Assembly: GCA_016792845.1 (NCBI GenBank)
Contig: JAEUKH010000029.1
Location: 434,001 to 498,000 of the forward strand
Reading direction: 5' to 3'
DNA from: Myxococcales bacterium
GTDB taxonomy: Bacteria > Myxococcota_A > Polyangia > Polyangiales > Ga0077539
Length of the DNA stretch: 64,000 nucleotides
The position numbers and the translations under genes are program-made. This document shows positions 28,024 through 36,546 of this stretch, piece by piece; the first letter of the stretch is position 1; each line of letters begins with the position of its first letter. Under the pieces are notes generated by a model, which did no database searches, was not told the DNA's origin, and worked only from the letters and a program-made list of their open reading frames with translations.

Positions 28024-29757
28024 TCACTGACGAATGACCGAGAGCCAGCTCGGGTGCCATTCGCTCTTGCCGAGAATCTCGATCTCTTTCTTGTACTGCT
28101 CTTGGCGCGTGGTGCTCCACAGCCAGCCGTCGACCTTCACCGAGACCCAACCTTGGATCTCGATCTTCATGCCGCCGAAGCGGATGCCGCCCTTGAGGCC
28201 GCTGGTCTTGACGCCCTTCTCGACCCACTCGCCGGCCCAGAGCCCCACCTCGACGCTGGCGGTGCCCTCGGCCGAGCCGCCCGCGCTGACGGTCACGATC
28301 CACGCGCGGCCCATCGCTGAAAGCTCGCCGCGCACCTTGAACGTGAGCTTGCCGCTCACCGGCGACACTTCGAGCTTCTTACGCACGCCCCACTCGTGCT
28401 CGACCGACAGCGCGCCCATGCTGAGCGAGCCGCTGATGCAGAGCTTGGCCGAGAGCGTCGCCCGGGCCGCGAACATCGAGTCGTCGTTGCCGATACCCTC
28501 TGCGAAGCGCCGACGGAGCTGGATCAAGAACTGCGCGACCGCCGGGGCCACCACGATGCCGCAGGCCGCGAGGATGTTGCCCGCCGCCCGCAAGATGGCA
28601 TCAATGAACTCGAACTCAAGGGTGCCCCCAAGAATGGGGTTGCCGCCGAAGGTGAACTCGGTGTTGTTGTAAACGCGCCACTGGTCGGGGTGCTCTTTGA
28701 CCTTCGACTTGTAGGTGCCTTCAATATTAACTTCGGGGAAGATGATGTTGATGTTGCCCGCGAGGTAAAGAAACTTCTTTAACCACGTGCCCATCTTCAT
28801 CACAGCGTGGACCCACGGCTGCTTGCGTGAGAACTCGCTCTTCAGCTCGCGCCCGAAGACGAAGGCGCCGCCGTCGTACTCGACCTTGGCTTCGAGGTTG
28901 AGCGCCACACCGTCGGTGTCGGCCGCGGTGCCCGAGACGCCCCCGCGGGCCGGCAAATTGACCGACTGCGCCGACGAGGCGCGGAGCCCAAACTTGATCT
29001 CCCACTCGACCGCGGGGAAGGCCGTCACCTTGATCTTGGTGGTCGCGGCGCCTTTGCACGCCTGGGCCTCGACTTGGTACTCGTGACCCGCCTCGGCGAG
29101 GGGCCGCAGCGAGCGCCAGAGCGCGGGGATGTTCGGCGCGGCGCCCGCGACGTGGAGCCGCAACGGGTGCTTGGCCTCGAACTCGAACTGCGGCGCGGCG
29201 AAGGTCTGCGTCTGCCCGCTGTTGGTCAGCCGGTAGTGCTTGGTGCGGTGCTCTTTGGCGTTGCAGAGCGGCTTCTTGACGACGGTCTTGACCTTGACCT
29301 TGTCGCCCTCGCGGTTGCCCGTGGCCACCTGGTACTCTTGGGTGTTGGCCCCGACGCCCACCACGGCCACAAACTTGCGGCGGTCTTTGGCCGGGCCCTC
29401 GTCGTGGTGCTGGCACTTCACCTCGACCTTTTCGATCTCGCAGGGCGTCTGCGCCTGACAGGGCAGCGTGGTTTGACCCGGGGCGGCCTGCCCCGCGCGC
29501 TCGCGCTCGACGTTTCGCGCCGACGTCCACGCAGACGACCAGGCTTGTGCGGCGGCGCGCTCGCGGGGGTTGGTCGACGCCGGGTTGGGCCGACGGTTGG
29601 CGTACTCGGGGTAGTACCGCGCCGTCACCTGGTCAGCGATGCGCGTCGAGAACGGCGACATCTGCACCATCTGCGCCTGCGCGACCTCGGGGCGCAGCGG
29701 GCCTACCGGATACCACTGATTCGCCGGGGGATTGCGTACCAACGGAGAACTGCTCAT
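28024..29757 (-). CDS. Putative T6SS cargo protein of unknown family
   Basis: 577 residues, no family recognised. The N-terminal 60 or so residues are Pro/Arg-rich with no signal peptide, as expected for a protein loaded on VgrG or PAAR from the cytosol. A Cys-rich stretch lies near 100-170. A hydrophobic helix pair (FIDAILRAAGNILAACGIV, then APAVAQFLIQLRRRF) lies near 395-428. The C-terminal 140 residues are Gly-rich beta strands (VRGELSAMGRAWIVTVSAG). The central hydrophobic helices could insert in a target membrane. Its start overlaps the stop of the upstream small T6SS-linked gene (ATGA). Toxicity is unproven. Confidence 0.6.
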   Translation of the reverse strand: MSSSPLVRNPPANQWYPVGPLRPEVAQAQMVQMSPFSTRIADQVTARYYPEYANRRPNPASTNPRERAAAQAWSSAWTSARNVERERAGQAAPGQTTLPCQAQTPCEIEKVEVKCQHHDEGPAKDRRKFVAVVGVGANTQEYQVATGNREGDKVKVKTVVKKPLCNAKEHRTKHYRLTNSGQTQTFAAPQFEFEAKHPLRLHVAGAAPNIPALWRSLRPLAEAGHEYQVEAQACKGAATTKIKVTAFPAVEWEIKFGLRASSAQSVNLPARGGVSGTAADTDGVALNLEAKVEYDGGAFVFGRELKSEFSRKQPWVHAVMKMGTWLKKFLYLAGNINIIFPEVNIEGTYKSKVKEHPDQWRVYNNTEFTFGGNPILGGTLEFEFIDAILRAAGNILAACGIVVAPAVAQFLIQLRRRFAEGIGNDDSMFAARATLSAKLCISGSLSMGALSVEHEWGVRKKLEVSPVSGKLTFKVRGELSAMGRAWIVTVSAGGSAEGTASVEVGLWAGEWVEKGVKTSGLKGGIRFGGMKIEIQGWVSVKVDGWLWSTTRQEQYKKEIEILGKSEWHPSWLSVIRQ

Positions 29758-30125
29758 GGTGCCTCCTGCTCAGGGCTCATCAAACAAAACCGCGCGTGCA
29801 TTTCATCGAGGCGCACGAGCCGTTCGGGCACATCGATCGCTTCATCTGTCAAAATGGCCAGCGCCCAGGTGTGGTCTTCACCCTCGGGGAAGTCATGACC
29901 ATACAACAGCCGGTACTCAAGAAAAGTGACCACCTCGGCTTCGGTGCGAAGATGGTACCGCTCGGCGTCTTGCATCGACTGGGCGATCCACCCCTGGAGG
30001 CCCTGCTCGGGCACCCCGTCGAGCCGCGCGTGCCGCTTGCGGAGGTCGCGCGCCGCGCGCCGCACAAAATCGTCTGAGCGGGCCCGGGCCAGCGCTTCGA
30101 GGTGGCGCTCGCGTACGATGAACAT
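29754..30125 (-). CDS. Small T6SS-associated protein of the VgrG/PAAR-neighbour type
   Basis: 123 residues. The pattern MFIVRERHLEALARA, a helix with Gln-Gly, then FLEYRLLYGHDFPE and a terminal acidic helix matches a small helical family that I recall repeatedly beside VgrG and PAAR genes, usually annotated hypothetical. It may be a cargo chaperone or loading partner. It precedes and overlaps (ATGA) the 577-residue cargo candidate, which supports a joint function. There is no signal peptide. Confidence 0.65.
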   Translation of the reverse strand: MFIVRERHLEALARARSDDFVRRAARDLRKRHARLDGVPEQGLQGWIAQSMQDAERYHLRTEAEVVTFLEYRLLYGHDFPEGEDHTWALAILTDEAIDVPERLVRLDEMHARFCLMSPEQEAP

Positions 30126-30339
30126 GCTCTCGCTCCTCGCGGGGGGTCTCTGACGACCCCGAACGGGCGCCCGCCGTGCGCGGGCCGCCGCACTTCACTT
30201 CAACGATTCACGGGCCGCACTGTCAAGGCAAAGATCGACCCGGGCGTTCAAACGTTGACGGTGCCGCGGCGGTGTGGTGGCATCGAGGGTGTTGCGCCCG
30301 GCAGAGCCATGGTGCGCAGGAAAGCAAAGGTCACTCACG
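30126..30339. promoter_or_regulatory. Divergent intergenic region of the T6SS island
   Basis: This 214-base region separates the minus-strand cargo operon from the plus-strand PAAR/DUF4123 operon, so promoters for both should lie here. A ribosome-site-like AAAGG lies about 10 bases before the PAAR ATG. I checked for a sigma-54 -24/-12 element; the GG and GC are wrongly spaced. No RNA gene is seen. Confidence 0.45.
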
Positions 30340-30756
30340 ATGCCTCCAGCTTCACGCATTGGTGACATGCACACCTGCCCGAAGGTCGAGCCGGGCCCTG
30401 TGCCGCACGTCGGGGGCCCGATCTTGACCGGCGAGAGCACGGTGCTGATCGGCAACATGCCGGCCGCCCGGGTGAGCGACAAGGCGCAGTGCAACGCCCC
30501 GCCAGACAGCATCTCGAAGGGCGCGAGCGGGGTGCTGATCAGCAACCAGCAAGCGGCGCGCATCGGCGACCCCACGGCGCACGGCGGCGTGATCGTCGCG
30601 GGCTTCTCGACGGTGCTCATTGGCGACATGGCGCAGGCCGGCGTGATGCGCGACGCGGCCCGCAGCGGCGTGCCCTTCTGCGAAGAGTGCGCGCGCGCGA
30701 GGGCGGCGATGCAACAGCGCCAGGAGCCGCAGCGGCCCCCCTCGGGCGGGGCCTGA
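30340..30756 (+). CDS. PAAR-domain protein (T6SS spike tip)
   Basis: 138 residues from the ATG at 30340; the in-frame extension upstream lacks a good start site. A PAAR domain fills residues 1-95: MPPASRIGDMHTCP, GGPILTGESTVLIGNMPAARV, GDPTAHGGVIVAGFSTVLIGD. PAAR proteins cap the VgrG trimer with a sharp, metal-stabilised cone and carry cargo. The C-terminal 40 residues (CEECARARAAMQQRQ and a Pro/Gln tail) are short, so this is a stand-alone PAAR and not a fused toxin. It heads an operon with two DUF4123 adaptors, which fits PAAR or VgrG loading. Confidence 0.92.
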   Translation: MPPASRIGDMHTCPKVEPGPVPHVGGPILTGESTVLIGNMPAARVSDKAQCNAPPDSISKGASGVLISNQQAARIGDPTAHGGVIVAGFSTVLIGDMAQAGVMRDAARSGVPFCEECARARAAMQQRQEPQRPPSGGA

Positions 30757-30802
30757 GGCCGGTACTTCACGACCCTCTCAGCTCAGAACGGATCGCGCTC
30801 GG

Positions 30803-31345
30803 GTGGACGACGACCTTCTTCGTGCTCAACGCGCCGACGCGGCGCGGTCGCTCCTGGCCAAGGAGCCACATGGCCTCTTCGCGGTGCTCGACGCCGCCCG
30901 AGACCCGCGGGTGCTCACGATGGTGGGCGACACGCACCTCCCGATGGCCTCGCTCTACGACGGGGTCTTGGGCGACCAGCTCGCCGACGTGGCGCCGTAC
31001 CTCGTGCAGCTCTCTCACCATGACGATTTCTTCGACCTGCTGGTGAGCGAGGCCTGGGGCGACAGCTGGGGGGTCTTCCTCCGGTGTGACCGCGTCGATT
31101 TTCGCGACCTCCGTCGGCACCTGCGGCGCTTCTTGCGGGTGCGCGACGAGGCCGGCGCGCGGATGTTGTTTCGATTCTACGATCCGCGGGTGCTGCGGGC
31201 ATTTCTGCCGGTCTGCACCGTCGACGAGGCGACACAGCTCTTCGGCCCGATTGACGCGTTCCTCGTCGAGGGGTGGGAGGGCGAGTCATTGTTGCGAATC
31301 ACCCAAGATGCGACAGGCGTTCGCGTCGCATCGGAGCCGCTCTGA
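30803..31345 (+). CDS. DUF4123 T6SS effector-adaptor protein
   Basis: 180 residues from a GTG start. It matches the DUF4123 (TEC/Tap) adaptor family, which loads cargo onto VgrG. Visible blocks are GLFAVLDAARDPRVLTMV, VLGDQLADVAPYLVQLS and RFYDPRVLRAFLPVCTVDEATQLFGPID. It sits between PAAR and an FHA-DUF4123 gene that carries a clear paralogue of the same domain. It is cytosolic. Which cargo it serves is unknown; the minus-strand cargo candidate across the divergent promoter is the obvious choice. Confidence 0.88.
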   Translation: MDDDLLRAQRADAARSLLAKEPHGLFAVLDAARDPRVLTMVGDTHLPMASLYDGVLGDQLADVAPYLVQLSHHDDFFDLLVSEAWGDSWGVFLRCDRVDFRDLRRHLRRFLRVRDEAGARMLFRFYDPRVLRAFLPVCTVDEATQLFGPIDAFLVEGWEGESLLRITQDATGVRVASEPL

Positions 31346-31349
31346 ACCC

Positions 31350-32249
31350 ATGAACGCTACGCTCACCATCCTCACCGGCCCTGGGGCGGGTCACGCCTTG
31401 GTGGCCGACGGCCCTGCCCCGCGCACCGTGGGTCGCAGCCCCGAGGCCTCGCTCACCGTCGAAGACCCCTACCTCAGCGACGTGCATTTCGCGATCTGGT
31501 GCGACGCCCGCGGCGTCTACGCCCGCGACCTTGAGAGCTACTACGGCACCTTCGTCAACCAGCAGGCCGTGCGCGAGGTCGCGCTCCGCGACGGCGACAC
31601 CATCCAGGCCGGCCAGACGCTCTTCTCGGTGCGCGTGGCCGACGTTCCCGTGGTGACCCCCGCCGAGGCCGCCGAGCGCGAAGACCTCAACCTCGCCGAC
31701 ATGATGGCCGGGCTCAGGTCGAAGCCCTACGACTGCGCGCGTTGGGTGCTCCAGAGCGAGAGCCTGCCGATCTACGCCATCCTCGATGTGGCGCACGACC
31801 CGGGTCTGCTCGACCTCGCCAACGAATCACACGAAGCGTTCTGCGCCTTCGACGAGACCCGCGATCTCATGAACCTCGGTGATTTTGCGCCGATGTTGAT
31901 GCACCTCACCCCGGCCTCGCGGGCCCTCTCGCGGGCCGTCGAGGTGACCTTCGGCACCGGCAACGCGATCTTTCTGCACTGCGATCTGCCCTTCTCCGAG
32001 GTCTTCGGCCACCTCAGCCAGTTTGTGGCCTTCGACGAAGAGGGCATGCTCACCACCCGGCAGTTTTACGACCCCGTGGTGCTCGACCAGTGGCTCTCGA
32101 ACTGCTCGCTCGACGAGGCCCGCGCGTTCTTCGGGCCGATCCGCACGTTCTTCGCCGAGCGCGAAGACGGCCAGGCCATGGTGCGCTTCAGGCTCGGCCC
32201 TGATGGGGTCGTGCGCGACGAGCTCGCCCTGCAGATGCCGAACCTCTGA
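31350..32249 (+). CDS. FHA-DUF4123 fusion adaptor
   Basis: 299 residues from the ATG at 31350, 4 bases after the DUF4123 gene. The N-terminal FHA domain (about 5-95) has the phosphopeptide-binding signatures GRSPEASLTVEDPYLSDVHF and YYGTFVNQQ. The C-terminal 160 residues are DUF4123 (YAILDVAHDPGLLDLA, FYDPVVLDQWLSNCSLDEARAFFGPI), clearly paralogous to the preceding gene. FHA domains bind phosphothreonine, so this adaptor may be recruited to a phosphorylated partner. Three Ser/Thr kinases are encoded in this window; a direct link is speculative. Its 3' end converges on the vgrG 3' end. Confidence 0.88.
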   Translation: MNATLTILTGPGAGHALVADGPAPRTVGRSPEASLTVEDPYLSDVHFAIWCDARGVYARDLESYYGTFVNQQAVREVALRDGDTIQAGQTLFSVRVADVPVVTPAEAAEREDLNLADMMAGLRSKPYDCARWVLQSESLPIYAILDVAHDPGLLDLANESHEAFCAFDETRDLMNLGDFAPMLMHLTPASRALSRAVEVTFGTGNAIFLHCDLPFSEVFGHLSQFVAFDEEGMLTTRQFYDPVVLDQWLSNCSLDEARAFFGPIRTFFAEREDGQAMVRFRLGPDGVVRDELALQMPNL

Positions 32250-32327
32250 GGCCGCGCAGAGGCCCCGTCAGCGCCCGCGAGGGGTGCCGGCCGGGGCCTT
32301 TGTGTTTGGGGGCTGAACGCGCCCGCA

Positions 32328-32347
32328 GGCGCCCTTGTGGGGGCGCC
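32328..32347. terminator. Hairpin between converging adaptor and vgrG genes
   Basis: Arms GGCGCCC (32328-32334) and GGGCGCC (32341-32347) pair perfectly around a 6-base loop, in the 114-base gap where two convergent genes end. It can fold on either strand and probably acts as a bidirectional terminator, although no clear T-run follows. Confidence 0.5.
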
Positions 32348-32363
32348 GCGGGGCATCAAGACA

Positions 32364-35084
32364 TCACCCGCCGGGTTGGGCCGCGGGCGCCGCGGGGGCG
32401 GGGAGGACGTGCCGATCGACGAGCTGCCGGATGGCGCGCTCGGACTGACGCGAGGCCTGACGGGCGAGGCGGCGCACGATGGGCGGGAGGCCCTCGTCTT
32501 CGGCCCACTGGTTCAGCACCTGCTGGGCGGCGGCGGTGCCCTGCTCGGTGAGGAAGTTGCGAATGCTCTCGCCGTGCCGCTGCTGCAACACCTGGAAGAA
32601 GGGGTCGCGCGCGAGGCCGTCGCGGAGCCCCACGGCGTGCAGGGTGCCGTAGGTCACCGCGGTGGTGGCGACGCCCTGGGTCTCGTTGACGAGGCCCGAG
32701 AGCAGCGGGCTGTTCTTCACCGCGGGGATCTCTTTGATGGGCTCAAAGATCGCGCCCACGAGTTCTTGGGCTCCCTTGGTGATGGCCTCTTCGCCGATCT
32801 TGGCGAAGTTGGGCTTGCGGCCCTCTTTGAGCGCGCTCGCGAGCTCGGTGACGGTGGTCTTGGCGAGGCTCGAGAGGCGCTCGCGGATCTTCGGCGGCAC
32901 GCCGATCTTTTCGAGGAGCTTGTCGAGGCCCTTGGCGGCCTGGTCGGCGAGCTTGGCCGGGTCGAGCTTGTCGAGGAGGCGCTGGAGGAGGTTGCCCGGC
33001 TGGCCCTGCAAGGCCAGGGTCGGCGCGACCTGCGAGGCGGCGCCCTGGGCCACGTCGGCGCCCCCGTCGTCGCAGTTGATCTTCACGAGCCCGCCGGTGA
33101 CGCGCACGAGGCTGTCGCCGAGAATCTGCACGGTCTTCGACGACACGGTGATCTTGTCGGGCGTCATGGTGATGACGCTGTCGCCGACCTTGAGCGAGAT
33201 GTTCTTCTGCGCTTCGAGCACGAAGTTGTTGTCGACCGAGGTGCTCATCCCGGTGGGGCCGTGGACGGCGATGCTCCAGTCTTTGCCGACGTCGCGCGAC
33301 TCGTTCTCGATCACCGAGATGGTGCGATCTTTGGTGATCGAGATGACCTCGTTGCCCATCACGGTCTGGGCGCGGTCGTTGCCCACGGTGAGGGTCTCGT
33401 TGCGCCGCACCACCACGTCTTTGTCGCGTTGGGCGTGCATGAAGATCTGCTCGTTGTCGGCGAGGTCTTCAAAGCGCAGCTCGTTGAAGCCGCGGCCGCC
33501 GGGCGAGCTCGACGTCTTGATGGTGCTCTTGGTGCGCTCTTCGGGCAGGAGGTACGGGGTGTTGTTCTCGGCGTTGTAGACCGTGCCCGTGATGAGCGGC
33601 CGGTCGGGGTCGCCTTCGAGGAAGTTCACCACCACCTCCATGCCCACTCGGGGGATGAAGATGGTGCCCCAGGCGGCGCCGGCCCACGCGGTCGCGACGC
33701 GGATCCAGCAGCTGGCGTTCTCGGTGCGCTGACCGCCCTGACGCTGGTCGGGCCGCTCCCAATGGAAGCGACAGAGCACGCGGCCGTGGAAGTCTACGGC
33801 GATCTCTTCGTCTTGCCCGTTCGGCGCCATCACCTTCGCGGTCTGAGGGCCCGAAATCAGCGGCCGCGGGGTCACCCGCTCGGGGCGGATCTTCACATCG
33901 CTCGGGACGATGGCGAACTTGTTCCAATACCGAGCTTCTGAGTTGAGCGCGCCGCCGCCGCCGTTACCCTGCGGCAGCGCCTCGATGTCGAGGGCCTTGA
34001 AGATGTCGCGGATGTGATCGCTGTACCGAATGTCGTCGCTGATGTCGCCCCAGGCGACCCCGTGGTGCTCGACCTCGACCAGCACGTGCCGCCGGTCGCG
34101 CTCGCTGTCGATGTGCCCCTGAAGCTGAAACGCGCCGCCCGCGAGGAAGCCCGTCACGTTGCCCCGCCCGTGCCCGGTCTTGGCGAGGGTGGTGGCCTCT
34201 TCGAAGCGCACCCGCGCGAAGCGAGCGCCCTGATGCGGGCGGTACACATGCCCGCCGTCGTCGTACTCGCCCAAGGTGAACGAGGCCGGGTAGTCGTAGA
34301 GCCCGCGGGCCCCGCCCCCTGCGCCCCCGCGCGGGGTCATGTCGAGCACGGCGCTCGGGTGCGTGAAATCGTAGTCGCGCAGCACCACCCCGGTGGGCTT
34401 GGTCTGCAAATGCCAGTCGAGCCACTGGACGGTCTCGGCCGCGGCGGTGGTGATGCCTGCGTCGAGCACCGAGACCGGGCCGCCGTCGAGGGTGTCGAAC
34501 TCCTGGTACCCGTGGTCGTCGTCGGCGAGCACCCAGGTCTCGCCCTCGGCGCTGTGACGGAAGTAGTACGGCACGCCCTCTTCTTCGAGGAGCCGCTGCA
34601 CGAACGCGAGGTCGGTCTCGCGGTACTGAACGCAGTACTCGTGCGGCGCGAGCCCGTCGACGCCGCCGCCGATGTCGAGCAGGTCGCCTTGGTAGATGCC
34701 CGCCGCCTGGAGCACATCGCGGATCACCTGCGCGATGTTGACGTGCTGCCAGATGCGCGAATTCGTGCGCTGCGAGAGCTGCCAGAGCGCCGGGCGAACG
34801 AGCACCCGCACGAAGCGGTACATGCCCGTGGTGCCGAGGTCTTCGACGCGCACGATCTGACCGTGGAAGTACCGTGTGATGCCGCCGCGGCGCACCTCGA
34901 CCCGGGCCTTCTTCTCGAAGAGCGTCGACGACTCAGCGCCCGAGGTGCGGTTGGCCAAGACCACCGAGGTCTCGAACATCCGAGAGAGGCCCTCTTTGTG
35001 GAGAAAATGGACGGGCCACCAACCCGAACCCACCCCCGCGTCGAAGTTAAACTCGACCTCAGGCAACGGACTTGTCTCGCTCAT
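32364..35084 (-). CDS. vgrG: VgrG T6SS spike protein with C-terminal extension
   Basis: 906 residues from the ATG at 35084, with the Shine-Dalgarno GAGGAG. The gp27-like base (about 20-340) shows FLEEEGVPYYF-like and ETDLAFVQRLL blocks. The gp5-like OB fold carries GMEVVVNFLEGDPDRPLITG, diagnostic of VgrG. A beta-helix needle with repeated V-x-G strands follows up to about residue 690. The last 210 or so residues are a helical, Leu/Ala/Lys-rich domain absent from plain VgrG proteins, so this is an extended form. It is co-located with PAAR and adaptors but transcribed toward them. No tssBC/tssJKLM genes are in the window. Confidence 0.94.
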   Translation of the reverse strand: MSETSPLPEVEFNFDAGVGSGWWPVHFLHKEGLSRMFETSVVLANRTSGAESSTLFEKKARVEVRRGGITRYFHGQIVRVEDLGTTGMYRFVRVLVRPALWQLSQRTNSRIWQHVNIAQVIRDVLQAAGIYQGDLLDIGGGVDGLAPHEYCVQYRETDLAFVQRLLEEEGVPYYFRHSAEGETWVLADDDHGYQEFDTLDGGPVSVLDAGITTAAAETVQWLDWHLQTKPTGVVLRDYDFTHPSAVLDMTPRGGAGGGARGLYDYPASFTLGEYDDGGHVYRPHQGARFARVRFEEATTLAKTGHGRGNVTGFLAGGAFQLQGHIDSERDRRHVLVEVEHHGVAWGDISDDIRYSDHIRDIFKALDIEALPQGNGGGGALNSEARYWNKFAIVPSDVKIRPERVTPRPLISGPQTAKVMAPNGQDEEIAVDFHGRVLCRFHWERPDQRQGGQRTENASCWIRVATAWAGAAWGTIFIPRVGMEVVVNFLEGDPDRPLITGTVYNAENNTPYLLPEERTKSTIKTSSSPGGRGFNELRFEDLADNEQIFMHAQRDKDVVVRRNETLTVGNDRAQTVMGNEVISITKDRTISVIENESRDVGKDWSIAVHGPTGMSTSVDNNFVLEAQKNISLKVGDSVITMTPDKITVSSKTVQILGDSLVRVTGGLVKINCDDGGADVAQGAASQVAPTLALQGQPGNLLQRLLDKLDPAKLADQAAKGLDKLLEKIGVPPKIRERLSSLAKTTVTELASALKEGRKPNFAKIGEEAITKGAQELVGAIFEPIKEIPAVKNSPLLSGLVNETQGVATTAVTYGTLHAVGLRDGLARDPFFQVLQQRHGESIRNFLTEQGTAAAQQVLNQWAEDEGLPPIVRRLARQASRQSERAIRQLVDRHVLPAPAAPAAQPGG

Positions 35085-35198
35085 GGGTGCTCCTCGTGAC
35101 AGATCGTATCGACGCCGCGGCGCAGGGCTCGGCGCCCGCGACACAGCGCTCTGTGACTTTGCAGAGCCTGCGAGGCTAACCGTTTTTCGAAAGCTCCG

Positions 35199-35816
35199 CT
35201 ACGGCGCCGCGACGATCGTCGCCGATGCGTCGCCGGGGCGCACAAAAATGCCGCGCGACACGAGGTCAAGCATGGTGTCGACCAACGCCTCGGGCGGGAA
35301 GGTGGCCCCCCGGAGCACCAGCTGGTAGAGCGTCTCTTTGAGCAAACCTACGAGACAGAATGAGCGAATCTGCGCGTGCCCGGGGCGCACCAGCCCCGCG
35401 GCCTCGGCCTGCGAGAGCGAGCGCACGATGAGCGCCGTGATCTCTTCGTAAAAGCTCAAGAGCCGGCGGTCGAAGTCTGGGTCGACGCCCACCGCCGTCG
35501 ACAAAAGGATCTTCGCCATCGCAGGGGTCTCGACGAAGGCCACCACCACCCGGAGGAGGTTGGCCCGCAAGGCCGCGATGGGGTCAACCCCCGGGTCAGA
35601 CAGCTCGATGGGCTCGATGGCGTCGGTCAGGCGGAGCATGAAGCGCGCGACGAGGGCCTCGAAGAGCGCGCGTTTGTCGTCAAAATAGAGATAGAACGTG
35701 CCGCGCGCGACGCCCACCCGGGCCACAAAATCGTCGACCCGCGCGTCGTGGTAGCCCTTCTCGGCGAACACCGCGGCGCCTGCTTCGAGAAATTGCTGTC
35801 GACGGTCGCGCGCCAT
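35199..35816 (-). CDS. TetR-family transcriptional regulator
   Basis: 205 residues from the ATG at 35816. The N-terminal helix-turn-helix (about 8-52) follows the TetR pattern: RRQQFLEAGAAVFAEKGYHDARVDDFVARVGVARGTFYLYFDDKRALF. The C-terminal 150 residues form the divergent all-helical ligand and dimerisation domain. It probably represses an operon in response to a small hydrophobic ligand. It lies between vgrG and another TetR gene, all on the minus strand. The target is not evident from sequence. Confidence 0.9.
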   Translation of the reverse strand: MARDRRQQFLEAGAAVFAEKGYHDARVDDFVARVGVARGTFYLYFDDKRALFEALVARFMLRLTDAIEPIELSDPGVDPIAALRANLLRVVVAFVETPAMAKILLSTAVGVDPDFDRRLLSFYEEITALIVRSLSQAEAAGLVRPGHAQIRSFCLVGLLKETLYQLVLRGATFPPEALVDTMLDLVSRGIFVRPGDASATIVAAP

Positions 35817-35870
35817 AGGGGCCGCGAGAGCGCTACCACAGCGCGTCGAGAAGCCCAAAGCGCGAATGTC

Positions 35871-36485
35871 TCAGAGCGCGAGACGCCCGAGCGCGACCCC
35901 AAGCATGAGCTCGCCGACGGGGCCGAGCTGGGTGTCATCGCCGGGGCTGGCGCCCGAGAGCGAGGCCCCGAGGGCGGCCGCGATCACAAGCTCCGCGAGG
36001 GCCGGCGCGCCGCCGTTGAAGCGCGCCTTGAGCTGCGCGGCGTGTCGATCGAGGGCCGTCGCGAGGCTCTCGCTGAGCACCGCGAGGCCTGCCTGCACGG
36101 CGTGGGCGAGGGGCTCGCTGTACTGCCCGAGGGTGGCGAGGTCGGCCATCACCCGGGCCTCGGCGGCGCCGGCGACGAAGGGGCGCCACACCGCGGCGAT
36201 GAGCGCGCGAAAGCCTGCGAGGTCGTGGGTGTTGTCGCGCTCGGCGAGGTAGACCTTCTCGACGAGACCCTCGGCGCAGCGCCGAAAGACCGCGTCGACG
36301 AGGCTGTCTTTGCTGGTGAAGTGGTAGGTGACGGCGCCCTTCGAGATGCCCGCGGCCTCGGCCACGTCTTGCAGGGTGGTGCCGTGCGACCCCTTCAGCG
36401 CGAAGAGCGTCACGGCCGACTCGATGAGCAAAGCTCGGGTGGTCTCGCGGCGCTCGTCTTGGCTTCGACGCACAACAGAACTCAT
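35871..36485 (-). CDS. TetR-family transcriptional regulator
   Basis: 204 residues. The N-terminal HTH (ERRETTRALLIESAVTLFALKGSHGTTLQDVAEAAGISKGAVTYHF, about 12-57) is a clear TetR signature, with a helical ligand-binding C-terminus. It is divergent from the GH1 glycosidase gene across 61 bases, so it probably controls that gene or itself. It is distinct from the neighbouring TetR protein in the ligand domain. Confidence 0.9.
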   Translation of the reverse strand: MSSVVRRSQDERRETTRALLIESAVTLFALKGSHGTTLQDVAEAAGISKGAVTYHFTSKDSLVDAVFRRCAEGLVEKVYLAERDNTHDLAGFRALIAAVWRPFVAGAAEARVMADLATLGQYSEPLAHAVQAGLAVLSESLATALDRHAAQLKARFNGGAPALAELVIAAALGASLSGASPGDDTQLGPVGELMLGVALGRLAL

Positions 36486-36546
36486 CGGCGCTTTGAGCCT
36501 CTACCACCCCTGGGGCCCTGACGTACACTCGCGCCCCGAGCGCGAG

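Noticed and set aside
28024..29757. Reading the cargo candidate as an Rhs/YD-repeat toxin
   Set aside because: No YD repeats and no Rhs core motifs; length and composition do not fit.
30280..30310. Possible sigma-54 -24/-12 promoter before the PAAR gene
   Set aside because: The GG-to-GC spacing is 13 bases and not 10, so it does not meet the consensus.
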